From an uncultured Flavobacteriales bacterium (lineage in GTDB: Bacteria; Bacteroidota; Bacteroidia; Palsa-965): a stretch of 11,525 bases of DNA. The position numbers and the translations under genes are program-made. The notes below the pieces were generated by a model. It did no database searches and was not told the DNA's origin. It saw only the letters and a program-made list of their open reading frames with translations. Positions 1 to 6,729 of the stretch are shown here, in pieces (position 1 is the first letter of the stretch; every line of letters begins with the position of its first letter). The DNA is taken from positions 1 through 11,525 of the forward strand of contig CAMLEF010000124.1 of the NCBI GenBank assembly GCA_946478675.1, written 5' to 3'.

Positions 1-2200
1 CGATGCTGAGCAGCAGCACGAGCCCGCCCTGCAGCAACCCGAGGAAGATCCGCGCAGTGCCGAACACCGGCTGGTCGACTTTGGCCGGAGGACGCTGCAT
101 GATGTTGCGCTCTTCGTCTTCCGCTTCGAAGATCAATGAAGAAGCCGGGTCGATGATGAGTTCGAGGAAAGCGATGTGCAGCGGGAAAAGCAGCACCGGC
201 AGATGCGGGAACAACACCGGCAGCAACGTCAGTCCTGCGACGGGAACGTGCACAGCGAAAATGTACGTCATCGCTTTGCGGATGTTGTCATAGATGCGGC
301 GGCCCATGCGAATGGCGACGATGATCGAAGAAAAATTATCGTCGAGCAAAACGAGGTCGGCGGCTTCCCGCGCTACGTCGGTGCCGCGCTGTCCCATCGC
401 AATACCGATGTTCGCCGCACGCAATGCCGGTGCATCGTTGACACCGTCGCCGGTCATCGCTACGATCTCGTGGTTGTCTTTCAACGCTTCGACGAGCAGC
501 AGCTTTTGTTCCGGCACCATGCGCGCAAAAATGTTGCAGGTCTTCACGCGGCGCTCGATCTCCGGCTCGTCCATTTCCGCCAGCTCGCTGCCCGTGATCA
601 CTTCTTCCGCATTCTTCAATCCCATTTTGCGCGCGATGTGCTGCGCGGTGGCGGGATTATCACCGGTAACCATGATCACGCGGATGCCGGCAGTATAGCA
701 GGAAGCAAGATCCTGTGCGATGGTGGCGCGCAGCGGGTCTTCCATTCCGACCAACCCGAGGAAGCGAAATGAAAATCCCTGCTGGTGCGGCGGAAGTTCC
801 TTCGCTGTATACGCGCAAGTCGCAACGCCGAGCACGCGCAATCCTTCCGCTGCGAAATCCGCGATCTGCGCATTCAGCTTTTCGCGATCCGCTTCGTTCA
901 TCCCGCAAAGCAACGCGATCGCTTCAGGAGCGCCTTTCGCCGTTACGAGCCTTTCGCCGTTCGATAATTGGTACACACGCGACATCGCGAACAGCTGCGG
1001 TGAAAGCGGGTATTCTTTTTCAAGATGCAGCGAAGGAATTTCCGGGAGATGATCTTTTGCGCAGGCGACGATCGCTTTTTCCATCGGGTCGAACGGCTCT
1101 GCCTGCCCGGCCAGCAACGCAGTACGCAGCAGCTCCTGCACAGAGGAATCGTTCAGCTTTTCTTTTCCCGCCACGAACGATTGTTGATTCGCCAGCAAAC
1201 GGCGCACCGTCATCCGGTTTTCAGTGAGCGTCCCGGTTTTATCCGTGCACAGCACCGTGACGGAACCGAGCGTTTCGATCGATGCGGATTTTCGCGTGAG
1301 CACGTTTTTCTTCGAAAGCCGCCACGCGCCGAGCGCCATGAACAGCGTGAGCACGACTGCAAATTCTTCCGGCAGCATCGCCATGGCCAGCGACAACCCG
1401 CTGAGCACACCGTTCAGCCAGTCGCCGCGGGTAACGCCGAAAATGATGATCAGCAGCACGCAAAGGCCGAGACCGAGAATGGAAAACGTACGAACGATGC
1501 GCGAAGTTTCCCGCTGCAGCAATGTCGCTTCGTCTTTCACATCCTGCAGCAGCTTGCCGATCTTTCCGATCTCCGTTTCCAATCCGGTCGCATGCACCTG
1601 CGCAAGTCCGTGTCCGCGCACGATGAGCGTTCCGGAATACACGCAATGCCGTCCGCTGCCGGAAGGCGATTCGAATTTTTGTGTGCTATTCCACACATTT
1701 TTCCCGACCGCTTCCGATTCGCCGGTCAGCAACGATTCATCGGTTTGCAGGTTGGTGGTGCTGAGCACGAATGCATCGGCCGGCACACGATCGCCTTCCT
1801 GGAGAATAACGAGATCGCCGGGCACCACTTCCCTTCCGGGAATTCGCTGTTCTTTTCCATCGCGGATCACCAGCGCGCGCGGGCTGGAAAGATCACGCAG
1901 CTCGTCGAGTGCACGTTCGGTTTTCTTTTCCTGGAAAAAAGAGATGGCGATCACGATGAGCACCGATGCCATGAGCATGATGCCTTCGCCGAAATCACCG
2001 AGCAGCATGTACAGTGTTCCGCAGGAAAGCAGCAACAGCAGCATCGGCTCCTTCAGCACATCGATCACGATCCGCCAGACGGATTTCGGTTGGGCAGAAG
2101 GCAGTTCGTTATAACCGAAGGCAGCGCGCTGCTTTTCCGCTTCAACAGCAGAAAGCCCGCTTTTCGGCGTCACGGGAGGTGTAGTCGGAGCGGTTAACAT
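1..2200 (-). CDS. Cation-translocating P-type ATPase (P2-like), C-terminus off left edge
   Basis: An ATP-driven inner-membrane cation pump, probably for Ca2+ or another divalent cation. The ATG at 2200 opens a frame with no stop down to base 1, giving 733 codons; related pumps are roughly 830-900 residues, so about the last 100 (the final membrane helices) are missing. Motifs in order: cation-ATPase N-terminal segment (GLSAVEAEKQ, FGYNELP), TGES in the actuator domain at residues 159-162, PEEF in M4 at 277-280, the phosphorylated Asp320 in DKTGTLT, KGAPE at 422-426 in the nucleotide domain, TGDNP at 512-516, and TGDGVNDAPAL at 583-593. An M6-like helix reads LELIIDPASS. All catalytic residues are present. 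M4 has PEEF where SERCA has PEGL, which marks a variant subgroup; ion specificity cannot be read from the sequence. It lies 67 bases behind the ATP-cone gene on the same strand, so co-transcription is possible, but a promoter-like box sits just before its start. Confidence 0.95.
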   Translation of the reverse strand, partial: MLTAPTTPPVTPKSGLSAVEAEKQRAAFGYNELPSAQPKSVWRIVIDVLKEPMLLLLLSCGTLYMLLGDFGEGIMLMASVLIVIAISFFQEKKTERALDELRDLSSPRALVIRDGKEQRIPGREVVPGDLVILQEGDRVPADAFVLSTTNLQTDESLLTGESEAVGKNVWNSTQKFESPSGSGRHCVYSGTLIVRGHGLAQVHATGLETEIGKIGKLLQDVKDEATLLQRETSRIVRTFSILGLGLCVLLIIIFGVTRGDWLNGVLSGLSLAMAMLPEEFAVVLTLFMALGAWRLSKKNVLTRKSASIETLGSVTVLCTDKTGTLTENRMTVRRLLANQQSFVAGKEKLNDSSVQELLRTALLAGQAEPFDPMEKAIVACAKDHLPEIPSLHLEKEYPLSPQLFAMSRVYQLSNGERLVTAKGAPEAIALLCGMNEADREKLNAQIADFAAEGLRVLGVATCAYTAKELPPHQQGFSFRFLGLVGMEDPLRATIAQDLASCYTAGIRVIMVTGDNPATAQHIARKMGLKNAEEVITGSELAEMDEPEIERRVKTCNIFARMVPEQKLLLVEALKDNHEIVAMTGDGVNDAPALRAANIGIAMGQRGTDVAREAADLVLLDDNFSSIIVAIRMGRRIYDNIRKAMTYIFAVHVPVAGLTLLPVLFPHLPVLLFPLHIAFLELIIDPASSLIFEAEDEERNIMQRPPAKVDQPVFGTARIFLGLLQGGLVLLLSI

Positions 2201-2206
2201 ACACGA

Positions 2207-2214
2207 CAAAATTA
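2207..2214 (-). promoter_or_regulatory. Candidate -7 promoter box (TAATTTTG) for the P-type ATPase gene
   Basis: On the minus strand the octamer TAATTTTG fits the Bacteroidota -7 consensus TAnnTTTG exactly. Its last G is only 6 bases before the ATG at 2200, so a transcript from it would be leaderless or nearly so. No TTG lies at the usual 17-23 base distance upstream, which weakens the call. Confidence 0.35.
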
Positions 2215-2267
2215 CAGTTAGGATACAACGGTTTCCTGATCGGCCTGCGAAGGAAAACTGATCGTCG

Positions 2268-3110
2268 TCAGGACGAGCTGTGGCAGATCTGCCGAAGCTC
2301 GTCGAGCACCGTAGTATACCGCGATTCCGGCAGCTCCAGGTCGTCGAGCAGTTTTTTATTCTCGAGTACCTGCTGGCAAACCACCACATCTTTCCCCAGC
2401 AAATGCGCTTTCTCAGTTTTCGTGAGCGACGTCAGGCAGGTGATCGGGTACAGCGCGAGTGTGTCGGCAAGATCCTTGATCGCTTTCCCGTCGGGATAAT
2501 CCCAGCTCAGCAGCTTCAGCCCGATGCAGGTGCCGTAGCGGATGGCGTCGTGCGAAAATTTCGTGTTGGTCGCCACGCCGCCGAAGAATTTTTTGCCGAT
2601 GCCTTTATCCATCATCTGCTCCACGTCGAGGAACCGCGAGCGCACATAGAGCGGAACTTTCACGTCGCAGAAAATGCCGGGATGATTATGGTATTTACAT
2701 TCGTACAGCTCGACGGTATTTTCTTTTTCCGCAATGATGTCGATCTCGTGGTTCACGCACATGCCCTGCACAATCACGCCGGTGCGTACGCTGTACCCTT
2801 CCGATTTCAGCAAAGCAGCAACGTATTGCTCGAAAGGAAAACCGGTCGGCCCCAGCTCCATGATGCCGCGCTTGAGATGATATTTCGCAGCCATCTTTTT
2901 CGAACGCTTCTTCAGCAGTGCGAACGCCATTTTATGAAGCTTCCGCGTATCGATGCCCGGGTATAATTTCGGCATCACCTGTTCGACAATTTCCGAAGCG
3001 GTTTCCGGGCTGGCCCCTGAGCGCAGCAGCGAACGCTTCAGCTTTTCCATGGAGAAAGGAACGGCTTCCCCGGTGGATTTGATGACGGGAACAGGTGAGT
3101 CGTTTTTCAT
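2268..3110 (-). CDS. ATP-cone domain fused to a PD-(D/E)xK nuclease-like (Mrr/restriction endonuclease fold) domain
   Basis: A 280-residue cytoplasmic protein from the ATG at 3110. Residues about 9-95 match the ATP-cone, the nucleotide-sensing module best known from ribonucleotide reductases and NrdR (KSTGEAVPFSMEKLKRSLL, then SPETASEIV and RKLHKMAFALL). Residues about 90-200 look like a restriction-endonuclease fold: FEQYVAALLKSEGY with Glu94, then NHEIDII with Asp124, then LYECKYHN with Glu137 and Lys139, which together make a plausible PD-(D/E)xK active site. The C-terminal 80 residues are helical and unassigned. The frame is open to an earlier ATG at 3221, but the extra 37 residues are Pro/Asn/Gln-rich, overlap one arm of an intergenic inverted repeat and precede the domain, so the ATG at 3110 is preferred. 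There are no methylase or specificity genes nearby, so this is not an obvious restriction system. The domain calls are fairly sure; the role is unknown, perhaps a nuclease regulated by nucleotide binding. Confidence 0.85.
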   Translation of the reverse strand: MKNDSPVPVIKSTGEAVPFSMEKLKRSLLRSGASPETASEIVEQVMPKLYPGIDTRKLHKMAFALLKKRSKKMAAKYHLKRGIMELGPTGFPFEQYVAALLKSEGYSVRTGVIVQGMCVNHEIDIIAEKENTVELYECKYHNHPGIFCDVKVPLYVRSRFLDVEQMMDKGIGKKFFGGVATNTKFSHDAIRYGTCIGLKLLSWDYPDGKAIKDLADTLALYPITCLTSLTKTEKAHLLGKDVVVCQQVLENKKLLDDLELPESRYTTVLDELRQICHSSS

Positions 3111-3133
3111 GAGAAGGACGTGCGTGAAGGGTG

Positions 3134-3277
3134 GTTGGTTGGGTTGGTAAGGTTGGTTGGTTCGTTCGTTGAGTTTGTTGATTGGCGGTGGCTTGATCTT
3201 TATCGTTGAGAAGCCCGACACGGTTTAAGTCAGAAGTGATTTCAAAACCACTATCCAACCTTACCAACCCAACCAAC
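3134..3277. repeat. 23-bp perfect inverted repeat of GGTTGG words in the divergent intergenic region
   Basis: The arm at 3134-3156 (GTTGGTTGGG, TTGGTAAGG, TTGG) is repeated exactly as its reverse complement at 3255-3277, with 98 bases between. Both arms lie in longer tracts of GGTTGG or CCAACC words. The region 3111-3356 separates the divergent starts at 3110 and 3357, so the repeat sits upstream of both genes, and one arm is just 24 bases from the start of the ATP-cone gene. No TAnnTTTG box without mismatch was found here; TACCTTTC at 3331-3338 (plus) has one mismatch. Confidence 0.85.
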
Positions 3278-3356
3278 TTATTCAACCAACTCCCCACAAA
3301 GCTACAAAAGCATCACCGGCAATTCATTCGTACCTTTCCGCACCTGCATTTACCCG

Positions 3357-3518
3357 ATGAAAAAGAAAGAATGTCCTTCCTGCGCGATGATGATCGACGA
3401 GAAAGCGAAGGAATGCCCGATCTGCGGTTTTGAATTTCCATCACCGGTGAAATTGCAATGGGCGGCCATCCTGCTGCTCGTGCTTTTCCTGCTGGCGATG
3501 CTTTGGAAACTTTTATAA
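3357..3518 (+). CDS. Small zinc-ribbon protein with a C-terminal membrane helix (53 aa)
   Basis: A short gene of 53 codons, ATG at 3357 and TAA at 3516-3518. Residues 1-25 form a double-CxxC zinc ribbon (CPSC at 6-9, CPIC at 20-23, followed by GF). After a short linker, residues about 34-52 are a strongly hydrophobic segment (WAAILLLVLFLLAMLW), which would be a membrane helix with the zinc ribbon probably on the cytoplasmic side. The layout resembles small zinc-ribbon membrane proteins of unknown function. It ends 8 bases before the ATG of the GNAT gene in the same direction, so the two are very likely co-transcribed. The gene is below the usual 60-codon cut-off and easy to miss. The paired cysteines followed by a clean membrane helix make it convincing; partner and role are unknown. 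Confidence 0.8.
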   Translation: MKKKECPSCAMMIDEKAKECPICGFEFPSPVKLQWAAILLLVLFLLAMLWKLL

Positions 3519-3526
3519 CACAACCG

Positions 3527-4006
3527 ATGAAACCGAATTTTGCACGAATGCTCCAGCTCGTGGATGAAGTGTTTGCCACCCGAAGCGATCCTTCGCAGCT
3601 GCAGGTGGACGAGCACGTGCTGGAAAAGCTGGCGCGCATTCATCCCGCGACCTTAGCTGAAAAAGAAACCGACGACGGCCCCATCGCCTGGATCCTGCTC
3701 ATTCCGACGACACGGCAGGTGATGAACGATTTTATCGCGGGAAAAATTTCCGAACAGGAATTGCTCGACCGCACGCAGCCCGGCGAAACGTACGAAGCGA
3801 TCTATCTCTGCTCGGCCACCATTCTGCCCGAATACCGCGGAAAAGGTTTGGGGAAACAACTAACGATGGAAGCGATCGGCGCGATGCGAAAAGAACATCC
3901 CATCGAAGCGCTGTACGTCTGGCCGTTCACGAAAGAAGGCGATGCGCTGGCGGAACAGCTGGCAAAATCCTGCGGGCTCCCGTTGTTCAAAAAGAGCGGG
4001 CATTAA
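3527..4006 (+). CDS. GNAT-family N-acetyltransferase
   Basis: A 159-residue protein that should transfer an acetyl group from acetyl-CoA to an amine. Residues 91-118 carry the diagnostic motif A: a beta strand (AIYLCSATILP) followed by the acetyl-CoA phosphate loop RGKGLG at 104-109 and the helix KQLTMEAIGAM. The next strand, ALYVWPF at 128-134, is the expected motif B position. The N-terminal half is predominantly helical and does not point to a substrate. The ATG at 3527 is chosen because the frame upstream of it overlaps the preceding 53-residue gene and has no acetyltransferase similarity; it leaves an 8-base spacing. Pairing with the small zinc-ribbon membrane protein suggests one operon. 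The family assignment is firm; the substrate is unknown. Confidence 0.88.
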   Translation: MKPNFARMLQLVDEVFATRSDPSQLQVDEHVLEKLARIHPATLAEKETDDGPIAWILLIPTTRQVMNDFIAGKISEQELLDRTQPGETYEAIYLCSATILPEYRGKGLGKQLTMEAIGAMRKEHPIEALYVWPFTKEGDALAEQLAKSCGLPLFKKSGH

Positions 4007-4067
4007 ACTTTTACTTCGGCCGTTTTCGGCTTATATTAGAGGTAGCGACTTTTTGAATTTATGACGT

Positions 4068-4772
4068 ATGTGTAATTGTAAGAAAGGCGGTCCCGTGAAC
4101 CCCAATCAAAAAACACGGACCGCCACGAAGCCCACGGTTGTTACTTCTGCTGCTTACCGGCGTTACGCGCTGCCCGAATCGCAGTTTGCGCCCGCCAGTC
4201 TTCCCGATGATAACACGAACCTCACCGATGCAGTAGAAGGTGAAACGCTCGAAGAAAAATGTTTTGCGCTCGGCCAGTTGCTCGGGCTGAACGACGCCGT
4301 TCCCGAAACTGTTTTGCTTGCCGCGATCGAGTTCCCCGTTTACGGACAAAAGCTGCTGGCGAAAAAAAACAACGCCGAATTGCTCGAACAGCTTTTGCAA
4401 AACCCGCCGGAGCTGCCACAGTATTCGTCTTCCGGGATCAAACGCAGCTACTCGAACAACGAGCTGATGGCGAAAGCTGCCAAAGCATTGATGAAATGGG
4501 GCTTCTCCGGTTTCAAAAAAGTCAGCGACGAGGTTTTGCAACGAAGAGAAACCGCTTGCCTCGCCTGCCCCAACCTTACCGAACCGGAAAGCAACCTGCA
4601 GCGTTATTCCGCCTCCGCCACTCCCATTGACAAATTAGGATTCCGCACGGGCAATAAAGTTTGCGGCGTGTGCGGCTGCGTCGTCAAAAACAAAATGAAG
4701 CTGTCGACAGAAACCTGCCCGGCTGTTTCATCAGAAGATTCTTCCGTGAACCGGTGGGGAGAAACGATTTAG
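4068..4772 (+). CDS. Cysteine-motif protein of unknown function (234 aa), putative C-terminal zinc domain
   Basis: I do not recognise this as a named family. The protein begins MCNC (Cys2, Cys4), followed by a basic, Pro/Thr-rich stretch to about residue 30. Residues 58-112 look helical (LEEKCFALGQLLGL, NAELLEQLL). From 140 on there is WGFSGFKKVSDEVLQRR, then CLAC at 164-167, then CGVCGC at 199-204, then CP at 217 and a terminal RWGE. This spacing (CxxC, about 31 residues, CxxCxC, about 12 residues, CP, then W) resembles a zinc- or iron-binding knuckle found in some phage-type and Bacteroidota hypothetical proteins. There is no signal peptide or membrane segment, so it is probably cytoplasmic. 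The ATG at 4068 is the first in frame. It lies 61 bases after the GNAT gene in the same direction and converges on recN. Confidence 0.75.
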   Translation: MCNCKKGGPVNPNQKTRTATKPTVVTSAAYRRYALPESQFAPASLPDDNTNLTDAVEGETLEEKCFALGQLLGLNDAVPETVLLAAIEFPVYGQKLLAKKNNAELLEQLLQNPPELPQYSSSGIKRSYSNNELMAKAAKALMKWGFSGFKKVSDEVLQRRETACLACPNLTEPESNLQRYSASATPIDKLGFRTGNKVCGVCGCVVKNKMKLSTETCPAVSSEDSSVNRWGETI

Positions 4773-4777
4773 AAATT

Positions 4778-4990
4778 GCCGATTGCCAATTTGAAAATTT
4801 AAAACAAACGCCGCGAGTGGTGAACCACATAGGAACATAGGAACATAGGCACATAGAAAAGAAAAACTATGTATCTATGTTTCTATGTGGTTTTAAATAA
4901 GCATCCGCAGCCTTCTGTCTTCACACGAATTGCCTGCAGTTTCAATTCCGCAATCGGCATCCGATAGCCATCGGATCGCCAATTTGCAAA
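4778..4990. repeat. GCCAATTTG direct repeats with an ATCCGAT hairpin flanking the ACATAG hairpin
   Basis: GAT-T/C-GCCAATTTG-A/C-AAATT occurs on the plus strand both just after the 234-aa gene (about 4784-4800) and just before the recN stop (about 4975-4991). GCCGATTGC on the left also recurs inverted as GCAATCGGC at about 4950-4958. The right part contains the palindrome ATCCGAT-AGCC-ATCGGAT at 4959-4976. Together with the central hairpin these fill most of the 218-base gap; no coding sequence is seen in it. Confidence 0.6.
4823..4892. terminator. Hairpin of ACATAG / CTATGT words between convergent genes
   Basis: The left arm (4823-4856) has four ACATAG words starting AACCACATAG; the right arm (4867-4892) has three CTATGT words ending CTATGTGGTT. 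The outer 10 bases pair perfectly (AACCACATAG with CTATGTGGTT), and the inner words pair in several registers. The 10-base loop is A-rich, and T4 follows the right arm on the plus strand. It lies between the convergent 234-aa gene and recN, so a two-way terminator is the simplest role. Confidence 0.6.
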
Positions 4991-6646
4991 TTACCCCGCC
5001 AGCAATTCCTTCGCATTCTTCAATGCCGCATCACCGGGCGTTCCGGCGCTGAGCATCTTCGCGATCTCCCGGATGCGTTCGTCTTTCGTGAGGGCGCGGA
5101 TGCGCGTGACGGTGCGGTTGCTTTTTTCTTCTTTATAAACGAAGAGATGCGCTTTGCCGCGGCTGGCCACCTGCGGAAGATGTGTGATCGTGATGACCTG
5201 CAAATGCTCGCCCATATGCTCGAGGATCGCGCCGGTTTTGGCAGCGATATCGCCGGAGATGCCGGTGTCGATCTCGTCGAAGATGATCGTCGGAAGCGCA
5301 GTGTGTTTGGCGAGCAGCGCTTTCAGGCTGAGCATGAGCCGCGATAATTCCCCGCCCGACGCGACTTTGTGCAGCGGCTGCGGCGCGTTGCCTTTGTTGG
5401 CGGAAAAGAGAAACGTCGCTTTGTCCATGCCGCTGTCGCGCGGTTCCGCCAGCGTTTCCAATTCCACGACAAGCTCCGCGTTGGGCATGCCAAGTTGCGC
5501 GAGCGTGGCTTTTACTTCTTTCGACAATTTCGGTGCGGCCGCCGAACGTTTCTTCGTCAGCTTCGCAGCAAGATCGAGCAGCTTTTTGCGGGAAGCTTCC
5601 AGCGCGTTTCCGGCTTCGGTCAGCTGATCCTCCAGCGAACCGATGTCGGTAATTTTCTTGTCGAGCTCATCACGCAGTATAATCAACTCCGCGACGGTTT
5701 TCACACTGTGCTTCTTCTGCAGGCTATAAATGAGATCGAGGCGCTCCTGCACTATTTCCGCGCGCTTCGGATCGTGCACGATGTCGCTGTCGAGCAATTC
5801 AAGTTCACGCGAAATATCTTTCAGCTCGATGTGCGTGCTGTTGACGCGATCGCTCAGCTGCTGGATGCGCGGGTTGTATTTCGCCAGCTGCACAAGCGTC
5901 GAACGGATCTCGCCGAGGCTGACGAGCAGGTTCGATTCCGATCCGTCCAATGCAAAAGCGGAACGCGACAAACCGCTCTTGATCGTTTCGGCATGCTCGA
6001 GCGTTTCCAGCTCACTTTCCAGGGCTTCCTGTTCGCCCGCTTTCAATTGCGCGGCATCCAATTCGCCGAACTGGAATTTCGCGTAGTCGAGCTCTTTCTT
6101 CGATTGCGCTTCACTTTCCGTCAGCGAACGCAACTGCTCTTCCAGCTTCTTAAAACGGCGGAACTCGTCTTTGTATTCCGCGAGCAGCTCTTCCGTTCCG
6201 GACACCGCATCGAGCGCCGCCAGCTGGAAAGAAGATTCCGCCAGCGCCAGCGTTTCATGCTGCGAATGAATGTCGACGAGCTTTTCGCCGATCGTGCGCA
6301 GCAAGGAGATATTGACCGGCGTATCGTTGATGAACGCACGCGACTTTCCTTCCGCAGAAATTTCACGGCGGATCACCGACTCATCGGCGTAATCAAGATC
6401 GTTGGCCGTGAAAAAATCCTCCAGCCCGTAAGCTTTGATCACGAACGTGCCTTCGATGATGCATTTCTGGTTCTTATCGTACAACGAAGAACTATCCGCA
6501 CGATCGCCGAGCAGCAATCCCAGCGCGCCGAGCAGGATGGATTTTCCCGCGCCGGTTTCGCCGGTGATGATGGTGAGGTCTTTCGCCGGCTCCATTTCTA
6601 CGGCGTCGATGAGTGCGTAATTACGAATGGAAAGGGTGCGTAGCAT
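4991..6646 (-). CDS. recN: DNA repair protein RecN
   Basis: A cytoplasmic SMC-like ATPase of double-strand break repair and recombination. The 551-residue length is normal for RecN. The N-terminus MLRTLSIRNYALIDAVEME is typical and fixes the start at the ATG at 6646. Walker A is GETGAGKS at 29-36. Two long helical segments at about 155-215 and 260-365 make the antiparallel coiled coil. The ABC signature is SGGELSR at 430-436, and Walker B is IIFDE at 454-458 followed by DTGISG. TITHLPQVAS near the C-terminus is the expected His-switch region. All catalytic elements are intact. It starts 24 bases past the run of T that ends the sucD terminator, so it should have its own promoter in that short gap, though no exact TAnnTTTG box is visible there. 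Confidence 0.97.
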   Translation of the reverse strand: MLRTLSIRNYALIDAVEMEPAKDLTIITGETGAGKSILLGALGLLLGDRADSSSLYDKNQKCIIEGTFVIKAYGLEDFFTANDLDYADESVIRREISAEGKSRAFINDTPVNISLLRTIGEKLVDIHSQHETLALAESSFQLAALDAVSGTEELLAEYKDEFRRFKKLEEQLRSLTESEAQSKKELDYAKFQFGELDAAQLKAGEQEALESELETLEHAETIKSGLSRSAFALDGSESNLLVSLGEIRSTLVQLAKYNPRIQQLSDRVNSTHIELKDISRELELLDSDIVHDPKRAEIVQERLDLIYSLQKKHSVKTVAELIILRDELDKKITDIGSLEDQLTEAGNALEASRKKLLDLAAKLTKKRSAAAPKLSKEVKATLAQLGMPNAELVVELETLAEPRDSGMDKATFLFSANKGNAPQPLHKVASGGELSRLMLSLKALLAKHTALPTIIFDEIDTGISGDIAAKTGAILEHMGEHLQVITITHLPQVASRGKAHLFVYKEEKSNRTVTRIRALTKDERIREIAKMLSAGTPGDAALKNAKELLAG

Positions 6647-6664
6647 ATCAATAAACTATTTCAC

Positions 6665-6698
6665 AAAAAAGGCCGGTCCCGATTAGCCATCGGGACCG
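6665..6698 (-). terminator. Rho-independent terminator of sucD
   Basis: Read on the minus strand, a perfect 10-bp stem (CGGTCCCGAT, 6698-6689, with ATCGGGACCG, 6683-6674) closes a 5-base loop (6684-6688) and is followed by GCC and then six T (6670-6665). It lies 32 bases past the sucD stop codon and just ahead of recN, so it should insulate the two genes. Its core CCGAT(T)AGCCATCGG resembles the palindrome at 4959-4976. Confidence 0.85.
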
Positions 6699-6729
6699 AC
6701 CCAGGCCCATATTAAAAATCACGAATGAA

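Noticed and set aside
1025..2197. 390-codon plus-strand frame
   Set aside because: It lies antiparallel to the P-type ATPase, whose full motif set is on the minus strand; its translation is His/Arg/Gln-rich with no domain.
3111..3221. Upstream start at 3221 for the ATP-cone gene
   Set aside because: It would add 37 low-complexity residues translated from one arm of the inverted repeat; the ATP-cone begins right after the ATG at 3110.
4007..4067. Terminator GCCG-TTTT-CGGC after the GNAT gene
   Set aside because: The stem is only 4 bp and the T-run is interrupted; too weak to call.
4823..4892. Short CRISPR-like array of ACATAG words
   Set aside because: Units are 8 bases with no spacers and the second half is inverted; no cas genes nearby.
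5369..6643. 424-codon plus-strand frame
   Set aside because: Antisense shadow of recN; Arg/Phe/Gln-rich with no recognisable family.
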